From positions 1 to 39,910 of the forward strand of contig JBPBQZ010000062.1 of NCBI GenBank assembly GCA_050955105.1: a stretch of DNA of 39,910 nt, given 5' to 3'. Each line of letters starts with the position of its first letter. Position 1 is the stretch's first letter. Positions 8,034-15,704 of this stretch are shown here, piece after piece. The notes under the pieces were generated by a model that made no database searches, had not been told where the DNA came from, and saw nothing but the letters and a program-made list of their open reading frames with translations. The position numbers and the translations under genes were made by a program. This stretch comes from JBPBQZ01 sp050955105. Lineage in GTDB: Bacteria; Pseudomonadota; Gammaproteobacteria; Burkholderiales; Burkholderiaceae.

Positions 8034-9170
8034 ATGAACTTCAATCTTGCCGAAGACACGATCGCCATGCAGCAGTCGACGCGTAAGGTGGTCGACGACT
8101 TGTTACTGCATGAACAGCAGTTCCAGGAAACCAATGTAGTCCCGGCGATCGTCGATGAAACGCTGATGAAGATGGGGTATTACGGACTGACGATTCCCGA
8201 GGAATACGGCGGCACCAACGTCGACAAAATAACCAGCGTCATCATTCAGCTGGAACTTGCGCGCATGCCGCCGCAGTTCTGGCCTTTGATCCGCTCGGCA
8301 GTAGGACCGACCCCGCATGCGCTGCTGCGTCATGGCACTGAAGCGCAAAAACGGCAATGGCTGCCAGAGATTGCCACGGGCGCCAAACGCGTCTGCTTCG
8401 CGCTGACTGAGCCTGGCGGTGGCTCGGACGTCGCCGCGATGAAAACCACTGCGGTACGCAAAGGCGATAAATGGATATTGAACGGCACCAAGACCTTCAT
8501 TTCCAACGCCAACAAAGCCGACATTTTCACGGTGTACGCGAAAACCGATCTCTCAAAAGGACGCGACGGCGTATCGGCGTTTCTGCTGGAACCTTCAAGC
8601 AAAGGCTTTTCTATCGGACCGCCGATGAAAACCATGGGCTGGATGGTGGATGGCCTTTTCGAACTGTCTTTCGACAATTGCGAGATACCCGCGGAAAATC
8701 TTTTGGGCGAGGAAGGCCGGGGCTTCTACTATGCTCTGGAAGGTCTGGGCGAAGCGCGGGTCAACGTCGGTTGCCAGGCGCTTGGCGGCGGCGATATCGC
8801 GCTCGAACATGCGCTACGCCACGCGAAGGAACGCGTGACTTTCGGTACACCGCTGGCTAGCCATCAAGTGATCCAGCACATGCTGGCCGACATGACCATG
8901 GAGCAGCACATCGCTCGACTGGTACTGCTGGAAGCAGCGTTCGGTGTTGAGCACGATCAGGACGTTCGGCTCAAGTCGGCCTACGTCAAAGTATTCTGTA
9001 CCGAGACCGCCAATCGCACCGCGGACAAGGCATTACAGATTTTTGGCGGCGCGGGCTATGTGCGCGGCATGGTCGTCGAACGTGTTTTTCGCGATTTGCG
9101 GGTCTTGCGCATCTACGAGGGCGCCTCGGAGATCCAGCGGAATATGATCGCCAAGCAGATATTGAGATAG
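8034..9170 (+). CDS. acyl-CoA dehydrogenase
   Basis: A 378-residue FAD enzyme of normal length for the family. It has the flavin-contact motif LTEPGGGSD (124-132), the KTFISNA segment near 157, RVTFGTPLASHQVIQHMLADM in the C-terminal helical domain, and the closing RIYEGASEIQRNMIAKQIL with the catalytic base Glu362. It catalyses alpha,beta-dehydrogenation of an acyl-CoA thioester in the cytoplasm, passing electrons to ETF. With the nearby SDRs it gives dehydrogenation steps of a beta-oxidation-like route. It has no strong Shine-Dalgarno (only GAGCGC). It stands alone on the plus strand, convergent with the GntR gene. Confidence 0.92.
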   Translation: MNFNLAEDTIAMQQSTRKVVDDLLLHEQQFQETNVVPAIVDETLMKMGYYGLTIPEEYGGTNVDKITSVIIQLELARMPPQFWPLIRSAVGPTPHALLRHGTEAQKRQWLPEIATGAKRVCFALTEPGGGSDVAAMKTTAVRKGDKWILNGTKTFISNANKADIFTVYAKTDLSKGRDGVSAFLLEPSSKGFSIGPPMKTMGWMVDGLFELSFDNCEIPAENLLGEEGRGFYYALEGLGEARVNVGCQALGGGDIALEHALRHAKERVTFGTPLASHQVIQHMLADMTMEQHIARLVLLEAAFGVEHDQDVRLKSAYVKVFCTETANRTADKALQIFGGAGYVRGMVVERVFRDLRVLRIYEGASEIQRNMIAKQILR

Positions 9171-9205
9171 CATTTTTTGGGATGAGGCCGGGATGCGAAT
9201 CTGCG

Positions 9206-9922
9206 TCACACATCGGCCGACTTCACGTACAGGTCTTTGGTGCTTTGCAGGTGATCGGTAATCGCCTCGACCGCACCCTGGACATCCTGCGTTTGCATGC
9301 ATGCAATAATCCGGTGGCGCACCGGCATGATGGTCTCCGGCGCCAGGATCCCGGCCGAGCGCACGAAGCGCATCAGCGTCTGGCCGACTGAATCCATCAA
9401 CAGGGTAAGAACCTGATTCTTCGAAGCGACGCCGAGCAATACGTAAAACTCGATATTGAATCGCATGCGCGCCGCTATATCTCCCCGCGCAATCGCCGCC
9501 TCGGCGCTGGCGACGTTCTCTTGCAATAAGCGCAGATCCTCTTGAGTGCGACGCTCGCATGCGAGCCTTACCACCACTTGTCCCAATGCCAAACGCGCTT
9601 CCGCGAGCTCGTCGGAGTTGACGCCGCCCAGATGAAACAAGTCGTGCATGGCGCCGCGAATCGTTTCGCTGCTGCCACCACTGATGAATGCGCCGCCCGA
9701 TGCCCCTTTGCGCACAGTCACCAAGCCGAGCTGCGCCAACGACGAGATCGCTTTGCGCACCGTGTTCCGACTCAATCCAAGCTGTTCGGCCAGGTCTCTC
9801 TCGGAAGGCAGCCGGTCACCTTCCTTAAGAAGTTGCCTGGCAATCTTGGCACGCACCTGCGCGACCAGATCCGCCGACGGATTGTCGGTAGAAACGCGTT
9901 TGAATTTGAGCGTGCGCGGCAT
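9206..9922 (-). CDS. GntR family transcriptional regulator, FadR/FCD subfamily
   Basis: A 238-residue regulator. The GntR winged helix spans residues 18-78: RLPSERDLAEQLGLSRNTVRKAISSL, then GLVTVRKGASGGAFI. The C-terminal helical part (about 100-230) is an FCD ligand domain. In metal-binding FCD proteins the first ligand helix carries Asp-x3-His. Here those positions read Asn156-x3-Tyr160, while the later His203 and His224 are kept. Metal binding may therefore be lost or altered. It is divergent from the dienoyl-CoA-reductase-type SDR, with two palindromes between them, and probably represses that gene and itself. Confidence 0.88.
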   Translation of the reverse strand: MPRTLKFKRVSTDNPSADLVAQVRAKIARQLLKEGDRLPSERDLAEQLGLSRNTVRKAISSLAQLGLVTVRKGASGGAFISGGSSETIRGAMHDLFHLGGVNSDELAEARLALGQVVVRLACERRTQEDLRLLQENVASAEAAIARGDIAARMRFNIEFYVLLGVASKNQVLTLLMDSVGQTLMRFVRSAGILAPETIMPVRHRIIACMQTQDVQGAVEAITDHLQSTKDLYVKSADV

Positions 9923-9945
9923 AGCGTTCTTGATGCAACAAGCGA

Positions 9946-9957
9946 ATGCGCATTCTC
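9946..9957. promoter_or_regulatory. 12-bp palindrome upstream of the GntR gene
   Basis: GAATGC/GCATTC is a perfect 12-bp palindrome, 24 bases upstream of the GntR start. It is a reasonable operator candidate for autoregulation, but no spacing or consensus proves it. Confidence 0.35.
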
Positions 9958-10023
9958 CGGCACGCCTGTCGATTTAGCCAGTCCGCATTGGCGTCGGTTC
10001 GCGTCGATCCCGAGACCCCGGGG

Positions 10024-10039
10024 GGATATCGGGATATCC
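10024..10039. promoter_or_regulatory. inverted repeat, candidate operator for the GntR regulator
   Basis: GGATATC-GG-GATATCC is a perfect 7-bp dyad with a 2-base centre in the 230-base divergent region between the GntR regulator and the SDR. Its size and symmetry suit a dimeric winged-helix protein. Confidence 0.4.
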
Positions 10040-10152
10040 GTTCGTGGCAAGATCAGGCAGGATTCTCTCAAAATCCATGCGACGATAGTCGACGGCGGTA
10101 CGCCATCGGCGTCGATTACGGCTGGCACTTTTACCTATCCGATGGAGCACCT

Positions 10153-11049
10153 ATGCGTTCGATGTTCAGAGACGATCTGCTGGCTGGCAAGCGAATCCTC
10201 ATCACCGGCGGCGGCACCGGCCTTGGCAAGGAGCTCGCCGATGAATTCCTGCGACTGGGCGCGGAAGTGCATATCTGCGGTCGTCGCAAAAATGTGCTGG
10301 ACGGAACCGCCGCTGAACTGATGGGCCGCCATGGAGGCTTGCTGAAGGGCCACGTTTGCGACGTACGCGTCGCGGCTGCGGTCGACGACATGATCGGCAG
10401 CATCTGGTCCGAGCACGGCCCGTTGAGCGGCCTCGTGAACAATGCCGCAGGCAATATCCTGTCGCCCACCGAACGTCTTTCCACGCGTGCCTACGACGCG
10501 GTACAGGGGATCGTCATGGACGGTTCCTTCTATGCAACGCACGCGTGCGGCAAGCGCTGGATCGAAGCTGGCCTGCCCGGCAGCGTGCTGTCGATGCTGG
10601 TTACCTGGGTCTGGAACGGCAGTCCCTACACGGTGCCATCGGCGATGTCGAAAGCGGCGATCAACATCATGACGAAGTCGCTGGCGGTGGAATGGGCGCG
10701 CCACGGCATTCGCCTGAACGCCTTGGCGCCTGGATCGTTTCCGACCAAAGGCGCCTGGGAACGCTTGCGTCCCGGCACACCCACCGATGGCAGCGCCGCG
10801 TCCGACCACGCGAAAATTCCGATGGGGCGCGTGGGCGATATGAGCGAACTGCGAAACATCGCCGCCTTCCTGATGGCCGACGGCTGCGATTACCTGACGG
10901 GCACTTGCATTGCCGTCGATGGCGGCAAACATCTTGCCACGGGTGGCAACTACGCCGATCTATCCGCCCGCAGCGACGAGGAGTGGGAAGCCGTCGTGGC
11001 CGCGTCGCGTGCCGTCAATGCGAAGGACCGGGCACAGCGCTCGGTATAG
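10153..11049 (+). CDS. SDR family oxidoreductase, 2,4-dienoyl-CoA reductase type
   Basis: A 298-residue SDR, longer than the classical 250. The cofactor loop is TGGGTGLG (18-25), with NNAAGN at 96-101. The canonical Tyr-x3-Lys is replaced by Ser163-x3-Lys167 (PSAMSK). This is the arrangement known from mitochondrial/peroxisomal 2,4-dienoyl-CoA reductases, which use Ser and Lys and a Tyr elsewhere in place of the usual Tyr. The start was chosen for GGAG five bases before the ATG; the upstream extension overlaps the operator region. It probably reduces an unsaturated acyl-CoA with NADPH, which fits the acyl-CoA dehydrogenase next door. It is alone in its transcription unit. Confidence 0.85.
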   Translation: MRSMFRDDLLAGKRILITGGGTGLGKELADEFLRLGAEVHICGRRKNVLDGTAAELMGRHGGLLKGHVCDVRVAAAVDDMIGSIWSEHGPLSGLVNNAAGNILSPTERLSTRAYDAVQGIVMDGSFYATHACGKRWIEAGLPGSVLSMLVTWVWNGSPYTVPSAMSKAAINIMTKSLAVEWARHGIRLNALAPGSFPTKGAWERLRPGTPTDGSAASDHAKIPMGRVGDMSELRNIAAFLMADGCDYLTGTCIAVDGGKHLATGGNYADLSARSDEEWEAVVAASRAVNAKDRAQRSV

Positions 11050-11071
11050 GGCGGCAACCTTCCCTATCCGG

Positions 11072-12277
11072 CTATCGATGGCTATCCGCCACCAGCACCC
11101 ACAGGCGCGCCAGGTCGGCGGAGCCGTCGTTGCCCTTCACGGTACCAAACACTTGCGCCGCGCGCGACTTCTGTCCCGCGTAGTAATACGCTTCGCCCAG
11201 CCGCAGGCGTGCCAGATCTGGATGTGCACCTCCCTGGCCGGCGGCGGCCACACTGGCACTGATTCCCTGCTGCACCTGCCCGGCAAACACCAGGTTCAGC
11301 GCGCCATCTAGCGGCGCCACCGGCAGGTTATTGGCATCGGCGGCCCCTTGCAGACGGCGAGTCACCAGCGCTTGCAAGCGCTTCTCGCGTTCGGCCTGCG
11401 CATCGTGCCCCAGCGCGCCCGAGGCGAAGCCCTGATCGATCACCTGCTTGGCCTCGGCGGGGATCCCGGCGACCAGCGCGAGCTGGGTCATCTCCATGTA
11501 CTGATCGGCCGTCGTCAACGTGCCGGTGGCGCGACGCAAACGGTAGATATCGAGATCGAGCGACGAAAAATAGCCCGGCCGCGCACGCACCGCGTCGAAA
11601 AAGCGCTCCTGATACGCGGGCTTTGGATAGTACGCAACCAGCGCCACCAAAGCCTCGGCCTGCGCGCTATCGTTCTGGGTCTTTTGCGCGCACTCCGCGA
11701 GAATCTGCAATTGCGACTCGGCCGGTGCGTGACCGCCCTTCAGCGCCGCCTCGACGCCCGGCCTCAGCGTCGCGACCACGCTGCCGCAGTCGCCCGACAG
11801 AAAATATGACTGCAGCAGCAACTCACGTATCTGCGGATCGCTGCCGCCGGCTTTCTGATAACGCTGCGCGGTGCGAATCGCCGCCGCAAAGTTCTTCTGT
11901 TGGAAATAGATGCCGGCGAGCGCCGCCGAGAACTGCTGCGCGCTCGCAGCGTCAAGACCGCCCGACGCGAGCAGCGCCTCATACGCGGTTGCGGCGACGC
12001 CGGTGTCGCCGGCCGCCATGGCCGCCGCGCCCTGCATTTCTTCGATAACGCGCGTCTCGTAAGACGTTTTACCCGGCACCGCCGCGGCCTGTGCAACCTT
12101 GGCGAGGGCGCCGCGGTAGTTGTGGGCACGGTACAAGGTCTGCGCCTCGTTCAAGGGTCTCGCCACTTCGGCACGCAACGCGTCTGCCGCGTGAGAAACG
12201 ACGGGCAGCCCCGCCAGTACTAAAAAACTGCTAAGTGCCGCCGCGGTCGCGGTGCGCCTCATGCTACGGAAATTCAT
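11072..12277 (-). CDS. secreted TPR-like repeat protein, tonB cluster
   Basis: A 401-residue protein with a signal peptide (about 1-30: RRTATAAALSSFLVLAGLPVVSHAA). A helical body follows, with TPR/Sel1-like pairs such as LNEAQTLYRAHNYRGALAKV, FSAALAGIYFQQKNFAAAIRTAQRY, and the final LARLRLGEAYYYAGQKSRAAQVF. It is predicted to act in the periplasm as a scaffold or partner of the TonB system. It is the last gene of the tonB-exbB-exbD-exbD set, separated from exbD2 by 165 bases that hold a tandem repeat. Its exact role is not known; the neighbourhood is the main clue. Confidence 0.75.
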   Translation of the reverse strand: MNFRSMRRTATAAALSSFLVLAGLPVVSHAADALRAEVARPLNEAQTLYRAHNYRGALAKVAQAAAVPGKTSYETRVIEEMQGAAAMAAGDTGVAATAYEALLASGGLDAASAQQFSAALAGIYFQQKNFAAAIRTAQRYQKAGGSDPQIRELLLQSYFLSGDCGSVVATLRPGVEAALKGGHAPAESQLQILAECAQKTQNDSAQAEALVALVAYYPKPAYQERFFDAVRARPGYFSSLDLDIYRLRRATGTLTTADQYMEMTQLALVAGIPAEAKQVIDQGFASGALGHDAQAEREKRLQALVTRRLQGAADANNLPVAPLDGALNLVFAGQVQQGISASVAAAGQGGAHPDLARLRLGEAYYYAGQKSRAAQVFGTVKGNDGSADLARLWVLVADSHR

Positions 12278-12303
12278 CGTGCCCGCACCCTTCCCTGACT
12301 ATA

Positions 12304-12448
12304 GTGACTGCGGCGCGTGCCCTGCACCCGCGCTCGTTGAGTAACTGCCGCGCATGCGCTGTACGCGCGCTCATTAGGTGACTGCCGCGCACGCCCTGCA
12401 CCCGTGCTCATTAAGTGACTGCGGCACACGCCCTGCATGCGTTCATTG
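12304..12448. repeat. 37-bp imperfect tandem repeat, about four units
   Basis: Units start at 12304, 12341, 12378 and 12415, each 37 bases, opening with GTRACTGCSGC on the plus strand. The fourth unit is slightly short and runs into the stop codon of exbD2 (12443-12445). On the minus strand the three complete units each begin with an NYAAYGA-like motif resembling the CAATGA at the exbD2 stop, as if the gene end had been duplicated in series. Confidence 0.85.
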
Positions 12449-12874
12449 CATATATTGCTCGTTGCCGACCAGCCCGATCTTGGTCGCGCCTTCGCGCTGC
12501 GCGGCGGACAGCACGGCGGCCACTTCCTTGTACGGTGCAAGCTTGTTCGGCAGCAGATGAATCTCTGACTGAACCGGCTGCGCCGCAACGTCCGCCATAT
12601 GTTTTTCCAGATCGGCGGCGCCCGCCACCGGGGCACCGTTCCACGTAATCGTCCCATCGAAATCGATGTCGACCTGCACCACCGGCGGCGGCACCGCGGG
12701 TGGTGGCGGATTGCCGACCGGCAGGTCCATTTTTACGGAGTGCATCTGGATTGGAATCGTGATGATCAGCATGATCAGCAACACCAGCATCACGTCGATC
12801 AGCGGCGTGGTGTTGATGTCGACCATGACTTCCGGTTCACCGCTGCCGCTACCGGACGATACGTTCATCCCCAT
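12443..12874 (-). CDS. exbD: ExbD/TolR family biopolymer transporter (second copy)
   Basis: A 143-residue inner-membrane protein. A short cytoplasmic N-terminus is followed by INTTPLIDVMLVLLIMLIITIP (20-41), the single transmembrane helix with the essential Asp27. A Pro-rich link (PPPPAVPPPV) and a periplasmic domain with LPNKLAPYKEVAAVL follow. The ATG at 12874 is preceded by AGGAG seven bases away; the longer frame is not needed. With ExbB and the other ExbD it forms the proton-driven motor that energises TonB. The two ExbDs are clearly different in their periplasmic part, so they may form a mixed complex, as suggested for the Xanthomonas exbD1/exbD2 arrangement. Confidence 0.9.
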   Translation of the reverse strand: MGMNVSSGSGSGEPEVMVDINTTPLIDVMLVLLIMLIITIPIQMHSVKMDLPVGNPPPPAVPPPVVQVDIDFDGTITWNGAPVAGAADLEKHMADVAAQPVQSEIHLLPNKLAPYKEVAAVLSAAQREGATKIGLVGNEQYMQ

Positions 12875-12884
12875 CTTTCGACTC

Positions 12885-13307
12885 CTAGCTGGCGCGCGCC
12901 GGCGGCTGTGTAATAAATGAAACCTTCGCGATGCCGGCACGCTCGCAAGCGGTCACCACGCGGCCGATGAATTCATAACGCGTGGCCTGATCACCGCGTA
13001 CGTGCACCTCGGGCTGTGGCGTCCTCAGCGACGCCTCCTTCAGGCGCGCCAGCAAAGTCGGCCCATCGACCAGTTTCTCGTTCCAAAAGAAGTAACCATC
13101 CTTGTTGACCGCAATCTCGATGCTGTTCGGCTGGGTCTGCAATGGATTCACCGTCTGCTGCGGCAGCTGCACCGGCACCGTGTGCGTGACCACCGGAATC
13201 GTGATCAGGAAAATGATCAGCAACACCAGCATCACATCTACCAACGGCGTGGTGTTGATGGCGGCGATGATCTCATCGTCACCGTCCTGCCCAACGTTCA
13301 TAGCCAT
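12885..13307 (-). CDS. exbD: ExbD/TolR family biopolymer transporter (first copy)
   Basis: A 140-residue protein with one transmembrane helix, INTTPLVDVMLVLLIIFLITIP (17-38), and the proton-pathway Asp24. Its periplasmic domain contains PEVHVRGDQATRYEFIGRVV, the standard ExbD C-terminal pattern. It lies 27 bases downstream of exbB and 10 bases upstream of exbD2. Role and complex are those of the TonB motor. The tandem paralogues may allow different assemblies. Confidence 0.93.
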   Translation of the reverse strand: MAMNVGQDGDDEIIAAINTTPLVDVMLVLLIIFLITIPVVTHTVPVQLPQQTVNPLQTQPNSIEIAVNKDGYFFWNEKLVDGPTLLARLKEASLRTPQPEVHVRGDQATRYEFIGRVVTACERAGIAKVSFITQPPARAS

Positions 13308-13334
13308 AGCTGCTTGCTCCGCCAGGTCGCTTGC

Positions 13335-14252
13335 TTACTGCGCATTCACGACCACGCGCACCTGGCGCTTGGTGCCCGGCAGCAATACCGTATGCAACTG
13401 CGCGCCGAAAGCCCGTACCCGCTCCATTACCGACTTGTTGCGGCGTACCAGGAAGTTGTAGCCAAGCACCGCCGGCACCGCCACGGCCAGACCAATCGCC
13501 GTCATGATCAATGCCTCGCCGACCGGACCGGCAACTTTGTCGATCGACGCCTGGCCGGCGATACCGATTGCCGTCAACGCGTGATAAATCCCCCACACCG
13601 TGCCGAACAGGCCGACGAACGGCGCGGTCGAGCCGACGGTGCCGAGGAAGGCCAGGCCGTCCTGCAAGCGGTTCGACACATTGGTGATGGCGCGCTCGAT
13701 GGACACGTCGATCCAGGTATTGCGATCGACCGCTTCCAGCAACGCTTCCTCGTGATGTGCACCAGCATCGATGCCCGCCTGAGCGATGAAACGGAACGGT
13801 GAGTTTTCATCGAGCTGCTCCGTGCCCTGGGTGAGCGACGGCGCGGTCCAAAGCTGTTCGTCGGCAGTCTTCGCGCGCCGGTTCGCACGTCCCTGTTCGA
13901 GAAATTTGGTAATCATGATGTACCAGCTACCCATCGACATGATCACTAGCAGAACCAGCACGAAACGCGCGACCAGGTCGCCGTTGGCCCATAGTGCGCC
14001 GAGGCCATAGGGGTTAGAGACTTCACTGCTCGTAGCCACTGCCGGCGGCGGCGCCGGCTGATTGACGGCGTCGGCAGTCTGCGGTGCGGCCGTGGGCTGG
14101 GCGCCTGGCGCACCGCCGGCTGTCGCCGGTGCGCTGTTGGCGGCCGTGGAGGTCGTCTGCGCCAACACCGCTTGCGGCACCGCGAGAACGCTGACGGCCG
14201 CGGCCGAAATCAGCAGGCTAGCCGCCGTCGCGGCAAAAGAACGCTTCTTCAT
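13335..14252 (-). CDS. exbB: ExbB/MotA/TolQ family proton channel protein
   Basis: A 305-residue protein with an extended N-terminus. A signal-like hydrophobic stretch (1-31, MKKRSFAATAASLL...) and a long Ala/Pro/Thr-rich linker precede the usual three-helix core. The first core helix is LVARFVLVLLVIMSMGSWYIM. The last two include GLFGTVWGIYHAL and IMTAIGLAVAVPAVLGYNF, the conserved MotA/TolQ/ExbB signature. The ATG at 14252 follows GGAG by five bases; 11 further codons upstream are unsupported. It forms the stator-like pentamer around ExbD and TonB. E. coli ExbB lacks this extra N-terminal part. Confidence 0.92.
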   Translation of the reverse strand: MKKRSFAATAASLLISAAAVSVLAVPQAVLAQTTSTAANSAPATAGGAPGAQPTAAPQTADAVNQPAPPPAVATSSEVSNPYGLGALWANGDLVARFVLVLLVIMSMGSWYIMITKFLEQGRANRRAKTADEQLWTAPSLTQGTEQLDENSPFRFIAQAGIDAGAHHEEALLEAVDRNTWIDVSIERAITNVSNRLQDGLAFLGTVGSTAPFVGLFGTVWGIYHALTAIGIAGQASIDKVAGPVGEALIMTAIGLAVAVPAVLGYNFLVRRNKSVMERVRAFGAQLHTVLLPGTKRQVRVVVNAQ

Positions 14253-14327
14253 ACATGCTCCAGAGGGTGCTTGCACCGATATCAAAATACTGGGATTAGG
14301 CGCGCCGTCGGACGCGGCGCGCGACGC

Positions 14328-15020
14328 TCAATTCAGGTTGAACGAGAACGGCACCTGCACGCGCACCGACTGCCCTTGCGAAATGCAGTTGAACTTCTTC
14401 ACCGCGCTGAACGCCGCGCGGTCCAGGATCGGATCCGCGGACTTCTCGACTTTCTCGTCGGTCACGTGCCCTTGCGGATCGACCACGAACGAGATCAGCA
14501 CGTCGCCGGTGATGTCGTTGTCTTGCGCTTCCTGCGGGTAACCGATCGAGCGCCGCACCTCGTCCGAATTCGGGCATACAACGCCGACCACATGGCTGAC
14601 CGGCTTCGCCGGCGCGGGCGCCTCGACGGGCGCGGCAGGCGGCGGCGCCACCGGCGTCGGCAGCGGCACGGCTTGATGCACGATGGTTGGCGCCACGGGT
14701 GGCGGCGTGACCTGCACTTCAGGCGGCGGCACGAACGGTGGCGGCGGCGGCGCGAACTTCGGCGGCGGCAGCTGCACGGTAGGCATCGGTGGCGGAGGCG
14801 GCGGCTTCACCGGCTCGATGATCTTGGTCTCGATCGGCTTCTGCACGATCTGCACGACCTTGTTTGCCAGGCCGTTCATGAGTGCCCAGATGAAGAAGAC
14901 GTGCAGCAGTACCACCACAATGATGCCGGCGTAGCGGCGCACCGGATTCTGCTGGCGACGCCCGTACGCGGCTGGACGCCCCGCCAAAGGGGTCGATCTG
15001 GGAAACACCTGTGCAGACAT
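14328..15020 (-). CDS. tonB: TonB family energy transducer
   Basis: A 230-residue protein anchored by one helix at about 31-50 (AGIIVVVLLHVFFIWALM) containing the functional His40. A proline-rich spacer spans 70-140 (runs of PPPPPP and PAP/PVE). The C-terminal TonB domain (150-230) includes SIGYPQEAQDNDITGDVLIS and AFSAVKKFNC. It carries energy from ExbB/ExbD to outer-membrane receptors. The ATG has GGAG six bases upstream. It is first in the five-gene set, and a 10-bp dyad lies 47-72 bases upstream. No Fur-box-like sequence was recognised, so iron control is not shown. Confidence 0.93.
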   Translation of the reverse strand: MSAQVFPRSTPLAGRPAAYGRRQQNPVRRYAGIIVVVLLHVFFIWALMNGLANKVVQIVQKPIETKIIEPVKPPPPPPMPTVQLPPPKFAPPPPPFVPPPEVQVTPPPVAPTIVHQAVPLPTPVAPPPAAPVEAPAPAKPVSHVVGVVCPNSDEVRRSIGYPQEAQDNDITGDVLISFVVDPQGHVTDEKVEKSADPILDRAAFSAVKKFNCISQGQSVRVQVPFSFNLN

Positions 15021-15066
15021 GCATCACTCCGATAGCTTTGACCTGTGCGATTCACGCGTGCTGTCT

Positions 15067-15092
15067 CGAAATCTTGGCAAAGCAAGATTTCG
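15067..15092. promoter_or_regulatory. 10-bp perfect inverted repeat upstream of tonB
   Basis: Arms CGAAATCTTG and CAAGATTTCG are separated by six bases (GCAAAG), 47-72 bases ahead of the tonB start. No T run follows on either strand, so an operator is more likely than a terminator. The repeat does not resemble a Fur box. Confidence 0.45.
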
Positions 15093-15269
15093 CCGCCAGC
15101 GCCGGATCACTATTCCCACCACGTTACGAAGAGTCGGCGTTCAGATACCGTCTTTGCGAGCGCGTGATGCCATAGAGGAGGCTACGTTACCTAGATCAAG
15201 CATTTCAGTGAACGAAGAATTCCATATTTGGATTCCTGTCGATGCATAACAAGGATTGCAGCGAATGGC

Positions 15270-15473
15270 TCAGCCGCATTCATCGACCCAGATGCGCCCC
15301 CAATCCGACGCATATTCAAGCGCTGGTGCCGCCTCGTGAAAGTAATCGAGGGCATCGAATAAGCGTGGCTTGTCATAAGGCGACGCTGCACGGAATATCG
15401 CCAGGTTCGCGGCGAACATGCCGTTTGGCAACGGCTGTACGGATGACTCGAGTTGATAGCCTTTATATCGCAT
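15270..15473 (-). CDS. small hypothetical protein
   Basis: A 67-residue product from the ATG at 15473; a longer start at 15530 is open but its extra 19 residues look unlike coding sequence. It has a compact pattern of alternating strands and a helix (MRYKGYQLESSVQPLPNG, then ARLFDALDYF-type helix and GRIWVDE end), like small conserved proteins common in Burkholderiaceae. No ribosome site is evident at either start. No function can be given. It is isolated between the tonB cluster and the NnrU gene. Confidence 0.45.
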   Translation of the reverse strand: MRYKGYQLESSVQPLPNGMFAANLAIFRAASPYDKPRLFDALDYFHEAAPALEYASDWGRIWVDECG

Positions 15474-15584
15474 AGGCGAAGCCCCGAAGCGGATGCGGCG
15501 GATTGGTATATCGGTGAGCGCCAGGCACATGCAGCGGGCTCAGGCAGCCACATCAGCTTAGATGAAGGCGCAGATGAACTGAAA

Positions 15585-15633
15585 TGACATTTGCTGTTAA
15601 GCAAATGTCAAACTCATTGCTTTGCTAAAGCAA
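15585..15633. repeat. two adjacent hairpin-forming inverted repeats
   Basis: First: 11-bp arms TGACATTTGCT / AGCAAATGTCA with a 4-base loop (15585-15610). Second: 7-bp arms TTGCTTT / AAAGCAA with a 3-base loop (15617-15633). They lie downstream of the NnrU gene and may end its transcript, but no clear U tract follows. Confidence 0.55.
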
Positions 15634-15704
15634 AAACAGAGTGGCTTCGATCAAAGTTTGAAGGCCGCTGTCCGCTTGCTTTCATGCGACGCGGCTGGCC
15701 ACTT

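Noticed and set aside
12304..12448. CRISPR array
   Set aside because: The units are directly adjacent with no spacers, and no cas genes are nearby.
12875..12940. Longer N-terminus of exbD2
   Set aside because: It overlaps exbD1, and AGGAG sits correctly for the ATG at 12874.
15067..15092. Intrinsic terminator
   Set aside because: No T run follows the stem on either strand, and it lies upstream of tonB.
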